Part shown: positions 8,144 through 15,195 of the stretch, in pieces
Numbering within the stretch: the stretch's first letter is position 1
How the letters are laid out: each line of letters opens with the position of its first letter
DNA from: Candidatus Gastranaerophilales bacterium
GTDB lineage: Bacteria; Cyanobacteriota; Vampirovibrionia; Gastranaerophilales; Gastranaerophilaceae
Length of the DNA: 37,371 nt
Reading direction: 5' to 3'
Assembly (NCBI GenBank): GCA_944324175.1
Contig: CALUVH010000019.1
Location: 1-37,371 of the forward strand
Position numbers and translations under genes: made by a program
Notes under the pieces: generated by a model
Database searches by the model: none
The model's input: only the letters and a program-made list of their open reading frames with translations
Told to the model about the DNA's origin: nothing

Positions 8144-10024
8144 TTACAAATATATTGTAATTGTTAAGTTAAAGTCAGGTGTTTTTACCTCGTTAGCCGG
8201 CGGTTTTACTACGTTTAAGGTACTTTTAACAGATTGTAACACAATGTTATCAATTTCTTTAGAACCGCTACTTGTTACAACATTTGCATTTTGAACAGCA
8301 CCTGAATTGCTCATTTTTAAGTTGATTTTTACAACATTAGAATAAGCATATTCGGTCGCAAGCAACAAATCGCTGGATAGTCCCAGTTTAATACTTTTAC
8401 CCGCGGTTTGAAGGTATGATTTAATATTCGGACTATATGAAAGGTAATCAGGTACTTGCCATTGTATTTTCTTTACAGTGAGGTAGGATTCTGTATTTAC
8501 TGGTTTTGTTTGTTTTTTTACTTCCTCTTTTATGACTTCTTGTTTTACCTCTACTTTAGGTTGTTGAATTTGACCCAGATCAGGGGCATCAGAAGCCACA
8601 TTTGCATTTTCATCAATTAATGGTGTTGGCTGATTTTGTCTATTTTCTGCTGGAGTAGTTTCGGTTGGGGATACATTTTCAACTTCCAGTGGTGTTGAAA
8701 CGTCGTTTTTACTTATCGAGTCTATTTCTTCTACTGATTTGTTATTAAAAACGGATACTCCGGTAATACCAGCTCCAAGGACAACTACGCATACCGCGGC
8801 AGTGACTAAAGCTTTTTTGCCGTTACTACTTTTTAGTATTTCACCTAAAGATAAATTGTTTTCACTTGAATTCAATTCTTCGCCGAGTGTTTTAATGTTG
8901 TCAATGACTTTTTTCGCTGCGTATAAAATACCAAGTTTGTCTTCTTTGTCTGATAAATTTGAGATATTGCTTCTATTGATATATTTTGCAGGATTGAAAC
9001 TCGATTTGAAAGTTGATTTAGGCATTTCTATATCTAAATTCTCATTAATAGATTTATTTTCAAAGTTTGAAGTATTACTTGATACCTCAAAGGCACTGTC
9101 ATCATTCAAGAGAGAATCAATTTTAGCAAAAACGTCATCAGTTTTTGAGTATGTTGAATTCTTATCAGCTAAACTTATGTCTTCAATCGTCTCAGTTGTT
9201 GTGTTTTCTTCCATGATTGAATTTATATTTTCATCTTCAGTCACATTAGAATTTTCATTTTGCTCATTGATAATTTTTTCGACTTTATCGAGTGAATCAA
9301 TTTCATTTGATGGGGTATCTTTTTCATCTGTTGACATTTCTTTTTCGTTGTCAAGTATGTCTGTTTTAAGTGTTTCTTCATCGTTTTGTTCGTTTAATGA
9401 AAACTCCAAGTCTTCATTTTCAAAAGGAATTTCATTGTCTTCTCCCATGTCAAATTCATTATCAAATGAAGAAGTTTCTGTTTCAATATTTTCGTCAATA
9501 TTTAGATTTTCTTGTTGTAATTCATCGTTTGAAGTTGAGTTTTGTGTATTTTCTTCAAAGGCGAAATTTTCGGCAGTATTATTATCAAAAGACTCCTCTG
9601 CTGAAAAAACTTCACTGGAATTATCATTATCATATTCAGATTGGTTATTAAAATTTTGTTCTTCGTTAAAGGAATTTACTTCAGTAGCGGATGTGTTAAA
9701 GTTAGGCTCATCCAAAGTTAATGCTACATCTTCATCAAATAAATTCATCTCCTCGAAATTGCTGTCAAAACTGTTAAATTCAGCAGACGTAGTTTCATTT
9801 TGAGAAGAATTTTCACCAATGTTATCATCAAATAAGTTTGTGTTATCATTCTCGTTAAAAATGTCTGCAATTTCGGTTGCTTGAATTTTTTCCACTTCAT
9901 CCTTATCTAAAGATATCAAATCTTCAATTGATGGCATTTCGTTAATTTCCATACATTCCTCCAGATTTGGAAGGGTAAAATCTTCATTCATATTCAGCGA
10001 TAATTTATCTTCTTCTTTGTGCAT
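8144..10024 (-). CDS. TonB-like one-pass membrane protein with long acidic N-domain
   Basis: 626 aa from the chosen ATG. RBS AGAGGAA (complement of 10031-10037) precedes it, whereas the longer frame to 10096 overlaps the upstream gene and lacks an RBS. Residues 1 to about 345 are strongly acidic and Asn/Glu/Ser-rich with repetitive character, so probably disordered. A single membrane helix (about residues 405-430, KALVTAAVCVVVLGAGITG) follows. Next is a Pro/Lys/Glu-rich linker, then a C-terminal TonB-like domain of about 110 aa (INLKMSNSGAVQNANVVTSSGSKEIDNIV...). The topology implies a cytoplasmic acidic arm and a periplasmic TonB-like end. Placed before a sigma factor, it could relay an envelope signal. 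That role is inference. Confidence 0.7.
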   Translation of the reverse strand: MHKEEDKLSLNMNEDFTLPNLEECMEINEMPSIEDLISLDKDEVEKIQATEIADIFNENDNTNLFDDNIGENSSQNETTSAEFNSFDSNFEEMNLFDEDVALTLDEPNFNTSATEVNSFNEEQNFNNQSEYDNDNSSEVFSAEESFDNNTAENFAFEENTQNSTSNDELQQENLNIDENIETETSSFDNEFDMGEDNEIPFENEDLEFSLNEQNDEETLKTDILDNEKEMSTDEKDTPSNEIDSLDKVEKIINEQNENSNVTEDENINSIMEENTTTETIEDISLADKNSTYSKTDDVFAKIDSLLNDDSAFEVSSNTSNFENKSINENLDIEMPKSTFKSSFNPAKYINRSNISNLSDKEDKLGILYAAKKVIDNIKTLGEELNSSENNLSLGEILKSSNGKKALVTAAVCVVVLGAGITGVSVFNNKSVEEIDSISKNDVSTPLEVENVSPTETTPAENRQNQPTPLIDENANVASDAPDLGQIQQPKVEVKQEVIKEEVKKQTKPVNTESYLTVKKIQWQVPDYLSYSPNIKSYLQTAGKSIKLGLSSDLLLATEYAYSNVVKINLKMSNSGAVQNANVVTSSGSKEIDNIVLQSVKSTLNVVKPPANEVKTPDFNLTITIYL

Positions 10025-10046
10025 TTTAAATTCCTCTATCTTTTTG

Positions 10047-10952
10047 CTAATCCTTGTAATTTTCGTTTTCAGGATTATTTGCAGAGTATTCTCCATTTAT
10101 ATCATTACATATTTCTTCAGATGTTACATCCTCCGTTTGTGATAGATTTTTAATATTTTTCTCATCTTTTTCAAATATTTCAAATTCATCTTTTGGAATT
10201 TCATCACCCTGAAAATCTTTATCTGTATATGTTTGCGGCGCGATTTCGCTTTCAAACTCCAATTCATTTGCTGTTTTATATGAAATTAGTTCAAAATTTT
10301 CAAATTCAATAAATTTATTTCTCAAATCCTGATTTTTGGTAAGGACTTTCAGTAAAATTTTCTTATCTAAAAGGTTGATATCATTATCTATCATTTCGAT
10401 AATACTCTGTTCAAAATTTTCGAGTTCCTCATCTGATAATTCTGTTCTGGTGGAAGTTTTTGCGCTGTCGAGATAGGCTTTTAAATTTTCAACAGGGATA
10501 AGTTTTTCTTTTGGGTAAAAATAGTATTTTTCATTTTGACAATTAAGGTCTACAGCAGAAGATTCAAAAAAACCTAAGAATTTCACGTGAGAAATATCTT
10601 TTGCTAGCTCAAATACAAAATATATGTGCGGTTGAATTTTTAAATCGAAATGAGATTTCGGTATAAAAATATAATTTTCATCAAAAATAACTCTTACATC
10701 AATGTGAGTTTTGGGTAAGATAACATCAGCAATATCTAATTCTTCGAGTACTTTTCTAATATTATGAAGGTTATCAACAGGTGAAATGGCAATACCCTCG
10801 CTAGTTAAATACTTACCTGCAAGTTCTGCACCTAATATATTTACAAAGACTCTATTTTTAACATCTTTATTGGCAAAAGCTTTAGCTACCGCACTTGCTT
10901 GTGTTTTATCCTGTTCGTCTATATAAATTAGTGTGTTTTGTTCAAATTTCAT
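10047..10952 (-). CDS. DUF1822-like protein, 301 aa
   Basis: The first 160 residues resemble the cyanobacterial DUF1822 family. The shared pattern is a VFVNILGAELAGKYLTSEGI segment (cf. the family's LNTLAVxAVxxYLxxxGI), a following strand region DVRVIFDENYIFIPKSHF, and the strand-rich IYFVFELAKDISHVKFLGFF. The C-terminal 80 residues are acidic and low-complexity. In cyanobacteria DUF1822 genes commonly neighbour ECF sigma factors, and here one lies two genes downstream. Similarity was judged from memory of the family, not by search. Function is unknown, and it is the first gene of the operon. No signal peptide or membrane segment is visible. Confidence 0.5.
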   Translation of the reverse strand: MKFEQNTLIYIDEQDKTQASAVAKAFANKDVKNRVFVNILGAELAGKYLTSEGIAISPVDNLHNIRKVLEELDIADVILPKTHIDVRVIFDENYIFIPKSHFDLKIQPHIYFVFELAKDISHVKFLGFFESSAVDLNCQNEKYYFYPKEKLIPVENLKAYLDSAKTSTRTELSDEELENFEQSIIEMIDNDINLLDKKILLKVLTKNQDLRNKFIEFENFELISYKTANELEFESEIAPQTYTDKDFQGDEIPKDEFEIFEKDEKNIKNLSQTEDVTSEEICNDINGEYSANNPENENYKD

Positions 10953-11013
10953 TATGCTTAAGACTCTCCTTAATTATATAGATGACACGAGAATGAAAAA
11001 TATTCCAAAAATA

Positions 11014-11032
11014 TTGTAAACTTTTGTTACAA
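11014..11032. promoter_or_regulatory. inverted repeat TTGTAA-N7-TTACAA between divergent genes
   Basis: TTGTAA (11014-11019) and TTACAA (11027-11032) form a dyad in the 173-bp gap between the DUF1822-like operon and the gene at 11126. A further TTGTAA follows at about 11036. It is a plausible operator for either side, but no regulator is identified. Confidence 0.35.
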
Positions 11033-11125
11033 TAATTGTAAATATAAATTATTTGAGTCAAAATAATTTTATCAGTCGTTTTGTTAATAGTGATTTTAGT
11101 GTTGTAAATTAGGAGGTTAAGTCCG

Positions 11126-11509
11126 ATGTTAAATTCTGTATCAGGAGTAAATTTTCAAGGTAATCCGATTTTAGAGCGTGAAGGTAAATATTCTTCTCAA
11201 CCGCAGCAACCTCAGGCAAAACCCGCAGATATTCCGGCAGATAGCTTTGAAAAGCCTAAAAAGAAAAATAAAGGTCTTAAGGCGTTTTTATGGACAGTAG
11301 GTGTGTTGGCTGCAGCCGCAGTAGGTCTTGGAATTGCAGCAAAGACCGGAAAATTGAATTCAGTTGAAGTTCCTAAATGCATGGTGGATCATGCTAAGAA
11401 TTTCTTTGCGACTATAGGAAATGGTGTTGCAAAGGCTTATGATGATGTGGTAGCTTGGGGCGCAAAACAAATTAATAAGTTTCGCGGATCAGGTGTTGAA
11501 GAAGTCTAA
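11126..11509 (+). CDS. small membrane protein with NFQG N-terminal motif, 127 aa
   Basis: RBS AGGAGG (11111-11116) lies 9 bases before the ATG. The protein begins MLNSVSGVNFQGNP, an N-terminal pattern shared in spirit with two other proteins in this window (29944, 35558). A Pro/Gln/Lys-rich linker follows. One hydrophobic helix (about residues 54-74, LKAFLWTVGVLAAAAVGLGIAA) is followed by about 50 residues with an amphipathic helix character (VAKAYDDVVAWGAKQINKF). It may sit in the inner membrane. No family is recognised. Confidence 0.7.
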   Translation: MLNSVSGVNFQGNPILEREGKYSSQPQQPQAKPADIPADSFEKPKKKNKGLKAFLWTVGVLAAAAVGLGIAAKTGKLNSVEVPKCMVDHAKNFFATIGNGVAKAYDDVVAWGAKQINKFRGSGVEEV

Positions 11510-11543
11510 TAGTCAGCACGGATAACAGACTATATAATTTTAT

Positions 11544-11578
11544 AAAAAAGATGTATGACTTTAGTGTACATCTTTTTT
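11544..11578. terminator. bidirectional terminator
   Basis: Stem AAAAAAGATGTA (11544-11555) pairs with TACATCTTTTTT (11567-11578). It lies between two convergent genes and carries a T-run in both reading directions. Confidence 0.85.
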
Positions 11579-12668
11579 ATTCGATAAAATCAGCTAAAAT
11601 GGTATTACTTACGAGTATTCCTGACTCAGTCAGCCTATAAAAATTATCTTCAAGTTCCAAATGACCGCTATACTGATATTTATCTAAAATGGGTTTATAT
11701 TTTTGATCAAAGTCAATATTATATTTTGTGTTTATTGCCTCGACACAAATCCCTTGCATTTTTCTAAAACCGAGAAAAATTTCTTCTTCCAATTGCTCTT
11801 GTGAAGTGACTTCATGTTCATATAAATGTTGTTTATCGCCAGATTTGAAGTAGTTGTCGAAATCCTCAAAATTAGAATATCTGATGCCTGAAATATACCC
11901 ATGAGCCGCTATGCCAAAACCGTAGTATGAATTATTATCCCAGTAATTTAAGTTATGTTTAGATTGGTAGTTTGGTTTGGCAAAATTACTTATTTCATAA
12001 TGTTCAAAACCATAATTTTTGAGTATTTTTATTGCAGTTAAGTACATTTCAGCTTGTGAGTCACTATCAGGAAGTTTAGCAGGAGGATGTGTCGCAAAGT
12101 AACAGCCTTCATCTATTTTGAGTCCGTAAAGTGAGATATGCTTAATGTTCATTGAGGCTGCTTTTACAAGGTCTGTTTCAAAATCTTTAACATTTTGAGC
12201 AGGTAATCCATAGATTAAATCGACGCTCAAATTTTCAAAGCCAACATTATTTGATAATTCAATCGCGTTAACCACATCTATTGAAGAGTGTTTTCTTCCG
12301 ATAGATTTAAGCATGGTATCATCAAAGGTCTGACAACCGAAGCTCAGCCGGTTAACCCCGAGTGATTTAAGCCCTTTTAAGTATTCAATATTGAGGTTTT
12401 CAGGGTTTAATTCTACCGTAATTTCAGTATTTTGGGTTATATTAAAAAGTGTAATTATTGTTTCAAAATCTTCTATGTTTAATATCGATGGAGTTCCGCC
12501 ACCGAAATATAAAGTTTTTAGCGGTTCTTTTTGATAGTGCAATGTTATTTCACTTTTTAACTGCTCAATATATTTTGATTTTAATTTCAAATCAACGAAT
12601 GATATAAATGAGCAGTAGTGACATTTTTGCTTGCAAAAAGGGATGTGAATATAAACATTTTGTGCCAT
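11577..12668 (-). CDS. hemW: HemW, radical SAM heme chaperone family
   Basis: 363 aa. The radical SAM cysteine motif CxxxCxxC is near the N-terminus (FCKQKCHYCSF, residues 11-21), followed by the family signature YFGGGTPSIL (about residues 54-63), NPENLN, NRLSFGCQTFDD and LIYGLPAQ. A HemN_C-like region follows (EEEIFLGFRKMQGI). HemW was long annotated as an oxygen-independent coproporphyrinogen III oxidase, but characterised members bind heme and act as chaperones. HemN proper has an extra N-terminal segment that is absent here. The stop codon lies inside the bidirectional terminator arm. Confidence 0.9.
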   Translation of the reverse strand: MAQNVYIHIPFCKQKCHYCSFISFVDLKLKSKYIEQLKSEITLHYQKEPLKTLYFGGGTPSILNIEDFETIITLFNITQNTEITVELNPENLNIEYLKGLKSLGVNRLSFGCQTFDDTMLKSIGRKHSSIDVVNAIELSNNVGFENLSVDLIYGLPAQNVKDFETDLVKAASMNIKHISLYGLKIDEGCYFATHPPAKLPDSDSQAEMYLTAIKILKNYGFEHYEISNFAKPNYQSKHNLNYWDNNSYYGFGIAAHGYISGIRYSNFEDFDNYFKSGDKQHLYEHEVTSQEQLEEEIFLGFRKMQGICVEAINTKYNIDFDQKYKPILDKYQYSGHLELEDNFYRLTESGILVSNTILADFIE

Positions 12669-12684
12669 AAGTTTATTTTATACC

Positions 12685-12730
12685 AAAAACGACAAACTGA
12701 CCGAATATAAAAGGTTTGTTTGTCGTTTTT
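12685..12730 (-). terminator. terminator after the response regulator
   Basis: AAAAACGACAAAC (12685-12697) pairs with GTTTGTCGTTTTT (12718-12730), a 13-bp stem with a 20-base loop. Read on the minus strand it ends the response regulator transcript before hemW. Confidence 0.75.
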
Positions 12731-12750
12731 AATAAATATGGAAAGAACTT

Positions 12751-13419
12751 TTATACAAGTCCTTCTTTTAAGGCTTTAACAGCAGCTTGAGTTCTGTCAT
12801 CGACTACCAGTTTTTGTATGATATTACAAACGTGAGCTTTCGCGGTATGCTCAGAAATTGTAAGCTCTTCTGCTATTTCATGGTTTGATTTACCGTCGAC
12901 AACAAGTTTTAGCACTTCATACTCTCTTTGAGTGAGATTAGCATGCTGTTCTTTGAACATTGCTCTTGACATCTGTCTAGGTGGTATTACACCGCAATTT
13001 TTCTCGCGTAAAATTGGGACAACTTGCGGATCTAGCCACATAGCTCCATCTTTTACTGTTTTTATAATCATTTTTAAGTATTCGGTGTTTATATCCTTCA
13101 TTACGTATGCGCAAGCTCCTGCATGCAGTGCATCCATTACATTTTCTTCACTTAAATGCGATGTAAGCATGATTATTTTGGCTTTGTTATTATGTTCAAT
13201 AATCCTTTTTGCAGTCTCTATTCCCGAAATATCAGGTAAGCCTATATCCATTAAAATTACATCAGGATGCACTATTTTAAATTTATCGATTGCTTCTTTC
13301 CCGCTCTGGGCTTCTGAAACTACTGAAATTTCATTCTGACTTTCGAGTAGCGACTTTAGTCCAACTCTCATAAGTTTTTGATCTTCTACAAGTAAAATTT
13401 TTATTGGTTCGTTATTCAT
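12751..13419 (-). CDS. NarL/LuxR-family response regulator
   Basis: 222 aa. The receiver domain (residues 5-120) has the acidic pair E12/D13, the phosphoacceptor D58 (LMDIGLP), T86 and K108. The C-terminal LuxR-type helix-turn-helix is at about residues 155-215 (LTQREYEVLKLVVDGKSNHEIAEELTISEHTAKAHV). All key receiver residues are present, so it should be phosphorylated. No partner histidine kinase is adjacent, making it an orphan regulator. RBS AGGAGA precedes the ATG. Its targets cannot be read from the sequence, although the divergent side carries the small-RNA candidate and the pilin locus. Confidence 0.92.
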   Translation of the reverse strand: MNNEPIKILLVEDQKLMRVGLKSLLESQNEISVVSEAQSGKEAIDKFKIVHPDVILMDIGLPDISGIETAKRIIEHNNKAKIIMLTSHLSEENVMDALHAGACAYVMKDINTEYLKMIIKTVKDGAMWLDPQVVPILREKNCGVIPPRQMSRAMFKEQHANLTQREYEVLKLVVDGKSNHEIAEELTISEHTAKAHVCNIIQKLVVDDRTQAAVKALKEGLV

Positions 13420-13620
13420 ATTCTCTCCTAGGTGTTTATTTATACTTTATTATCAAGTTTCTTTAATAATTCTTAAATCGGCTCACGATAAAAAAAATAG
13501 ACAATATTAATTTTTTGATACTGAGAAATATTATTTGGATTAGAATTAGGCTTATTTTCACTGGTTTGATATGAATAATTTTTACAATGTAAAGTTTTAA
13601 AACGACTTGCAAAAATCTTA

Positions 13621-13717
13621 TTGACATGTTACTATATTGAATATATCATATTTATAGATTGGTTTTATGCTGCTCCTTTCGCAGTTATGGCGACAGATTT
13701 GTTGTCGCCTTTTTTTT
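13621..13717 (+). ncRNA. putative small RNA with own promoter and terminator
   Basis: TTGACA (13621-13626), a 17-bp spacer and TATCAT (13644-13649) form a good promoter. A GC hairpin GGCGACA/TGTCGCC (13689-13695 and 13703-13709) followed by eight T's ends the unit at about 13717. The transcript would be about 60 nt (13656-13717). No known RNA family is recognised. A 22-codon ORF (13668 onward) overlaps the terminator and lacks an RBS, so a non-coding RNA is preferred. The remainder of 13420-13620 is AT-rich with nothing else seen. Confidence 0.5.
13689..13717 (+). terminator. intrinsic terminator of the small RNA
   Basis: Seven-base GC-rich stem GGCGACA/TGTCGCC with a 7-base loop, followed by TTTTTTTT. 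Confidence 0.85.
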
Positions 13718-13728
13718 GTGTGGTTATT

Positions 13729-13844
13729 GTAACGAAATGCGAAGCCTTACTTTGTTGAGAAACGAGGCTTTTTCTCCTGTGGATGAATGAAATTTTTATT
13801 TCCCCCTTGCGGAGCTGTAAAAAATACGATATAATCAGAATATG
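13729..13844 (+). repeat. repeated promoter cassette, copy 1
   Basis: About 116 bp nearly identical to 37206-37320. Both copies contain a hairpin AAGCCT/AGGCTT followed by T's, the shared block CTCCTGTGGATGAATGAAAT, and a promoter TTGCGG-17-TATAAT (13807-13812, 13830-13835). In both, an ATG begins exactly 6 bases after the -10 box. The hairpin could insulate the promoter from upstream transcription. The cassette could be the left end of a small mobile element or a duplicated regulatory module. Confidence 0.75.
13807..13835 (+). promoter_or_regulatory. promoter predicted to give a leaderless mRNA
   Basis: TTGCGG, 17 bp, TATAAT, then 6 bases and ATG (13842). Transcription normally begins about 7 bases after the -10 box, so the mRNA would start at or next to the ATG. 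No Shine-Dalgarno is present. Confidence 0.6.
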
Positions 13845-13952
13845 AACTTGAACAAGCAGACAAATAGAGAATATATAAGGGAGTCGTATTTAATGAACGG
13901 CTCAAAACCTTTGTACCACGTGGTTTCCACGGGGGGGGGGGGTAACCTCTAG
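13842..13952 (+). CDS. short leader ORF ending in a poly-G tract, 36 aa
   Basis: The ORF opens at the predicted leaderless ATG (MNLNKQTNREYIRESYL...) and runs through KPLYHVVST into a 12-G tract encoding glycines. It stops at TAG 13950-13952. A tract of 11 or 14 G's would put it in frame with the downstream prepilin reading frame. The IRxSY...YHVV pattern is faintly like the start of REP-associated (Y1) transposases, so this may be a transposase remnant. Coding status is uncertain. Confidence 0.4.
   Translation: MNLNKQTNREYIRESYLMNGSKPLYHVVSTGGGGNL
13931..13942 (+). repeat. 12-G homopolymer, possible phase-variation tract
   Basis: Twelve consecutive G's in an AT-rich genome, directly after a hairpin CGTGG-TTT-CCACG (13919-13931). 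The tract lies inside the leader ORF and 144 bp upstream of the prepilin start. Tracts of this length slip during replication in many bacteria. Its length in this assembly may itself be imprecise. Confidence 0.8.
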
Positions 13953-14085
13953 GGGCTTGATATACGGGCGTTTGCGCCATATTGGAATAAACACAAGTAG
14001 TAATACTTGTGTGCTTTGCTATGCAAAAAATTACAAAAATCATATTAGAGTAGTAAAAATGAAAGGAAACGAAGGAGGCAAGAAT

Positions 14086-15195
14086 ATGATTGTAAAAATT
14101 ACAAAACGCAAAAGAGTGTTTACTCTCGCTGAAGGTGGTCGAAGACCACTTTCAAACCTGGGTTTTGGTCGGAGTGCTTTTACATTGGCGGAAGTGCTAA
14201 TCACGCTGAGTGTAATCGGCATAGTAGCAGCATTGACGATACCGAGCATGATAGAAAACCACAACAACAAAGCTTGGTCAACCGCAAAGGACTTGTGGAA
14301 CAAAAAACTTGTCGAAGCGACGCGTCAAATGAATATCGACGGCGTAATGACAGGAGTAGCAAACAGTACAGAAGATTACATGAACTATTTTAAGAAATAT
14401 GTAAAAGTAATCAAAACTTGTGAAAACGATAAACTAGAAAATTGCTACGCCACAAAATTTGTGCAAACAGGTGATAAAGAAACAGAAGTAGAAGTAAGTA
14501 CTCTAACAACCGCAAACAGCTTAGGACAAAAAGATTGGAATACAAATACAATGGGGTTTGTAATAGCAGACGGTACAACAGTAGTAATGGCATACAACCC
14601 GAATTGCAGTAGCGTAGACCCATTCAGTAAAGAAGGTCAAAGCGGTCAGGTAGGCTGCATGAGTATGTTGATAGATGTAAACGGAAAGAAAGGTCCGAAT
14701 AGAGTAGGCGATGATATCCAATTAAAGAATGCAACAATCTCAACCTGCGATATGAAATTCCAAGACAAATGTATAGCGGCAAGTGATATCTATCCAATAA
14801 CACCAATAAACACCTGCACTGGCAGTGAAAACGAGGAATGGGATGACAGAGGAAGTACAAACACTAATTTTGCAGCAAACAATTGGGCAGGAGCAAAGAA
14901 AGCATGCGCAGCCAATGAGATGCGCTTACCAACGATGCAAGAATTAGCAGACGTAGCAACATATATATACAAACAGGAAGAAAGTCCACTCCAATGGAAG
15001 GAAACCCGAAGCGGAATAACCTCAGATTCAGACCGAGTAGCGGAACTCAATTGGGCCGCTAACGGCTGGTGCTATTGGTCTAGTGAGCCTACCGGCAGGT
15101 ACTACGCGCACGCGCGCGGCTTCAGCTCTTCCGGCAGTTACTACATCGCCGGCGTGACCAGCGCTGGCTACCGCGCTAGGTGTTTTAGTAACTAA
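14086..15195 (+). CDS. prepilin-like protein with C-terminal lectin-like domain, putative DGR target
   Basis: 369 aa from ATG 14086, chosen because GGAGG (14074-14078) sits 7 bases upstream; a longer open frame to TTG 13957 has no RBS. Residues 32-56 are a type IV prepilin/pseudopilin N-helix (FTLAEVLITLSVIGIVAALTIPSM), with Glu at position 5 after the predicted peptidase site. An extra FTLAE occurs at residues 12-16, 20 codons earlier. The C-terminal 100 residues (MRLPTMQELADVATYI ... WCYWSSEPTG ... YRARCFSN) resemble the DUF1566/FGE-type C-type-lectin-like fold used by diversity-generating retroelement targets. The last 50 codons are 64% GC and mostly NNC codons, unlike the rest. The product should be exported and assembled by the type IV pilus machinery and displayed at the surface; ligand unknown. 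Confidence 0.75.
   Translation: MIVKITKRKRVFTLAEGGRRPLSNLGFGRSAFTLAEVLITLSVIGIVAALTIPSMIENHNNKAWSTAKDLWNKKLVEATRQMNIDGVMTGVANSTEDYMNYFKKYVKVIKTCENDKLENCYATKFVQTGDKETEVEVSTLTTANSLGQKDWNTNTMGFVIADGTTVVMAYNPNCSSVDPFSKEGQSGQVGCMSMLIDVNGKKGPNRVGDDIQLKNATISTCDMKFQDKCIAASDIYPITPINTCTGSENEEWDDRGSTNTNFAANNWAGAKKACAANEMRLPTMQELADVATYIYKQEESPLQWKETRSGITSDSDRVAELNWAANGWCYWSSEPTGRYYAHARGFSSSGSYYIAGVTSAGYRARCFSN
14119..14193 (+). repeat. in-frame duplication of the prepilin cleavage motif
   Basis: FTLAE is encoded at 14119-14133 and again at 14179-14193, 60 bp apart. The 20-codon unit between them begins with a palindrome GTGGTC-GAA-GACCAC (14135-14149). The two copies differ at synonymous positions, so the duplication is not recent or arose by insertion. 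Confidence 0.6.
15046..15186 (+). other. putative DGR variable region (VR)
   Basis: The 120 bases 15061-15180 hold 77 G/C (64%) in a genome of about one-third GC. From CCT 15088 to the end of this block about 21 of 31 codons end in C, with very mixed first and second positions. This is the footprint expected when template AAC codons are rewritten by adenine-directed mutagenesis. It encodes the ligand-binding face of the lectin-like domain (from NWAANGWCYWSS to the C-terminus). No template repeat or reverse transcriptase was seen in this window. Confidence 0.6.

Noticed and set aside
8739-9803. 354-aa ORF on the plus strand
   Set aside because: It lies antisense to the acidic, Asn/Ser/Glu-rich part of the TonB-like gene and is Ser/Phe-rich as expected for the complement of such codons. 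No RBS or domain.
10025-10096. 24-residue N-terminal extension of the TonB-like protein
   Set aside because: It overlaps the 3' end of the upstream gene by about 50 bp and has no RBS, while ATG 10024 has AGAGGAA at good spacing.
13668-13736. 22-codon ORF within the small-RNA candidate
   Set aside because: Overlaps the intrinsic terminator and has no RBS.
13747-14043. 98-aa minus-strand ORF across the promoter cassette and poly-G tract
   Set aside because: Runs through the promoter, hairpins and homopolymer, with poly-Pro from the G tract and no RBS.
13957-14085. Longer prepilin start at TTG 13957
   Set aside because: No RBS, and the added 43 residues do not resemble a prepilin leader; GGAGG before ATG 14086 is much better.
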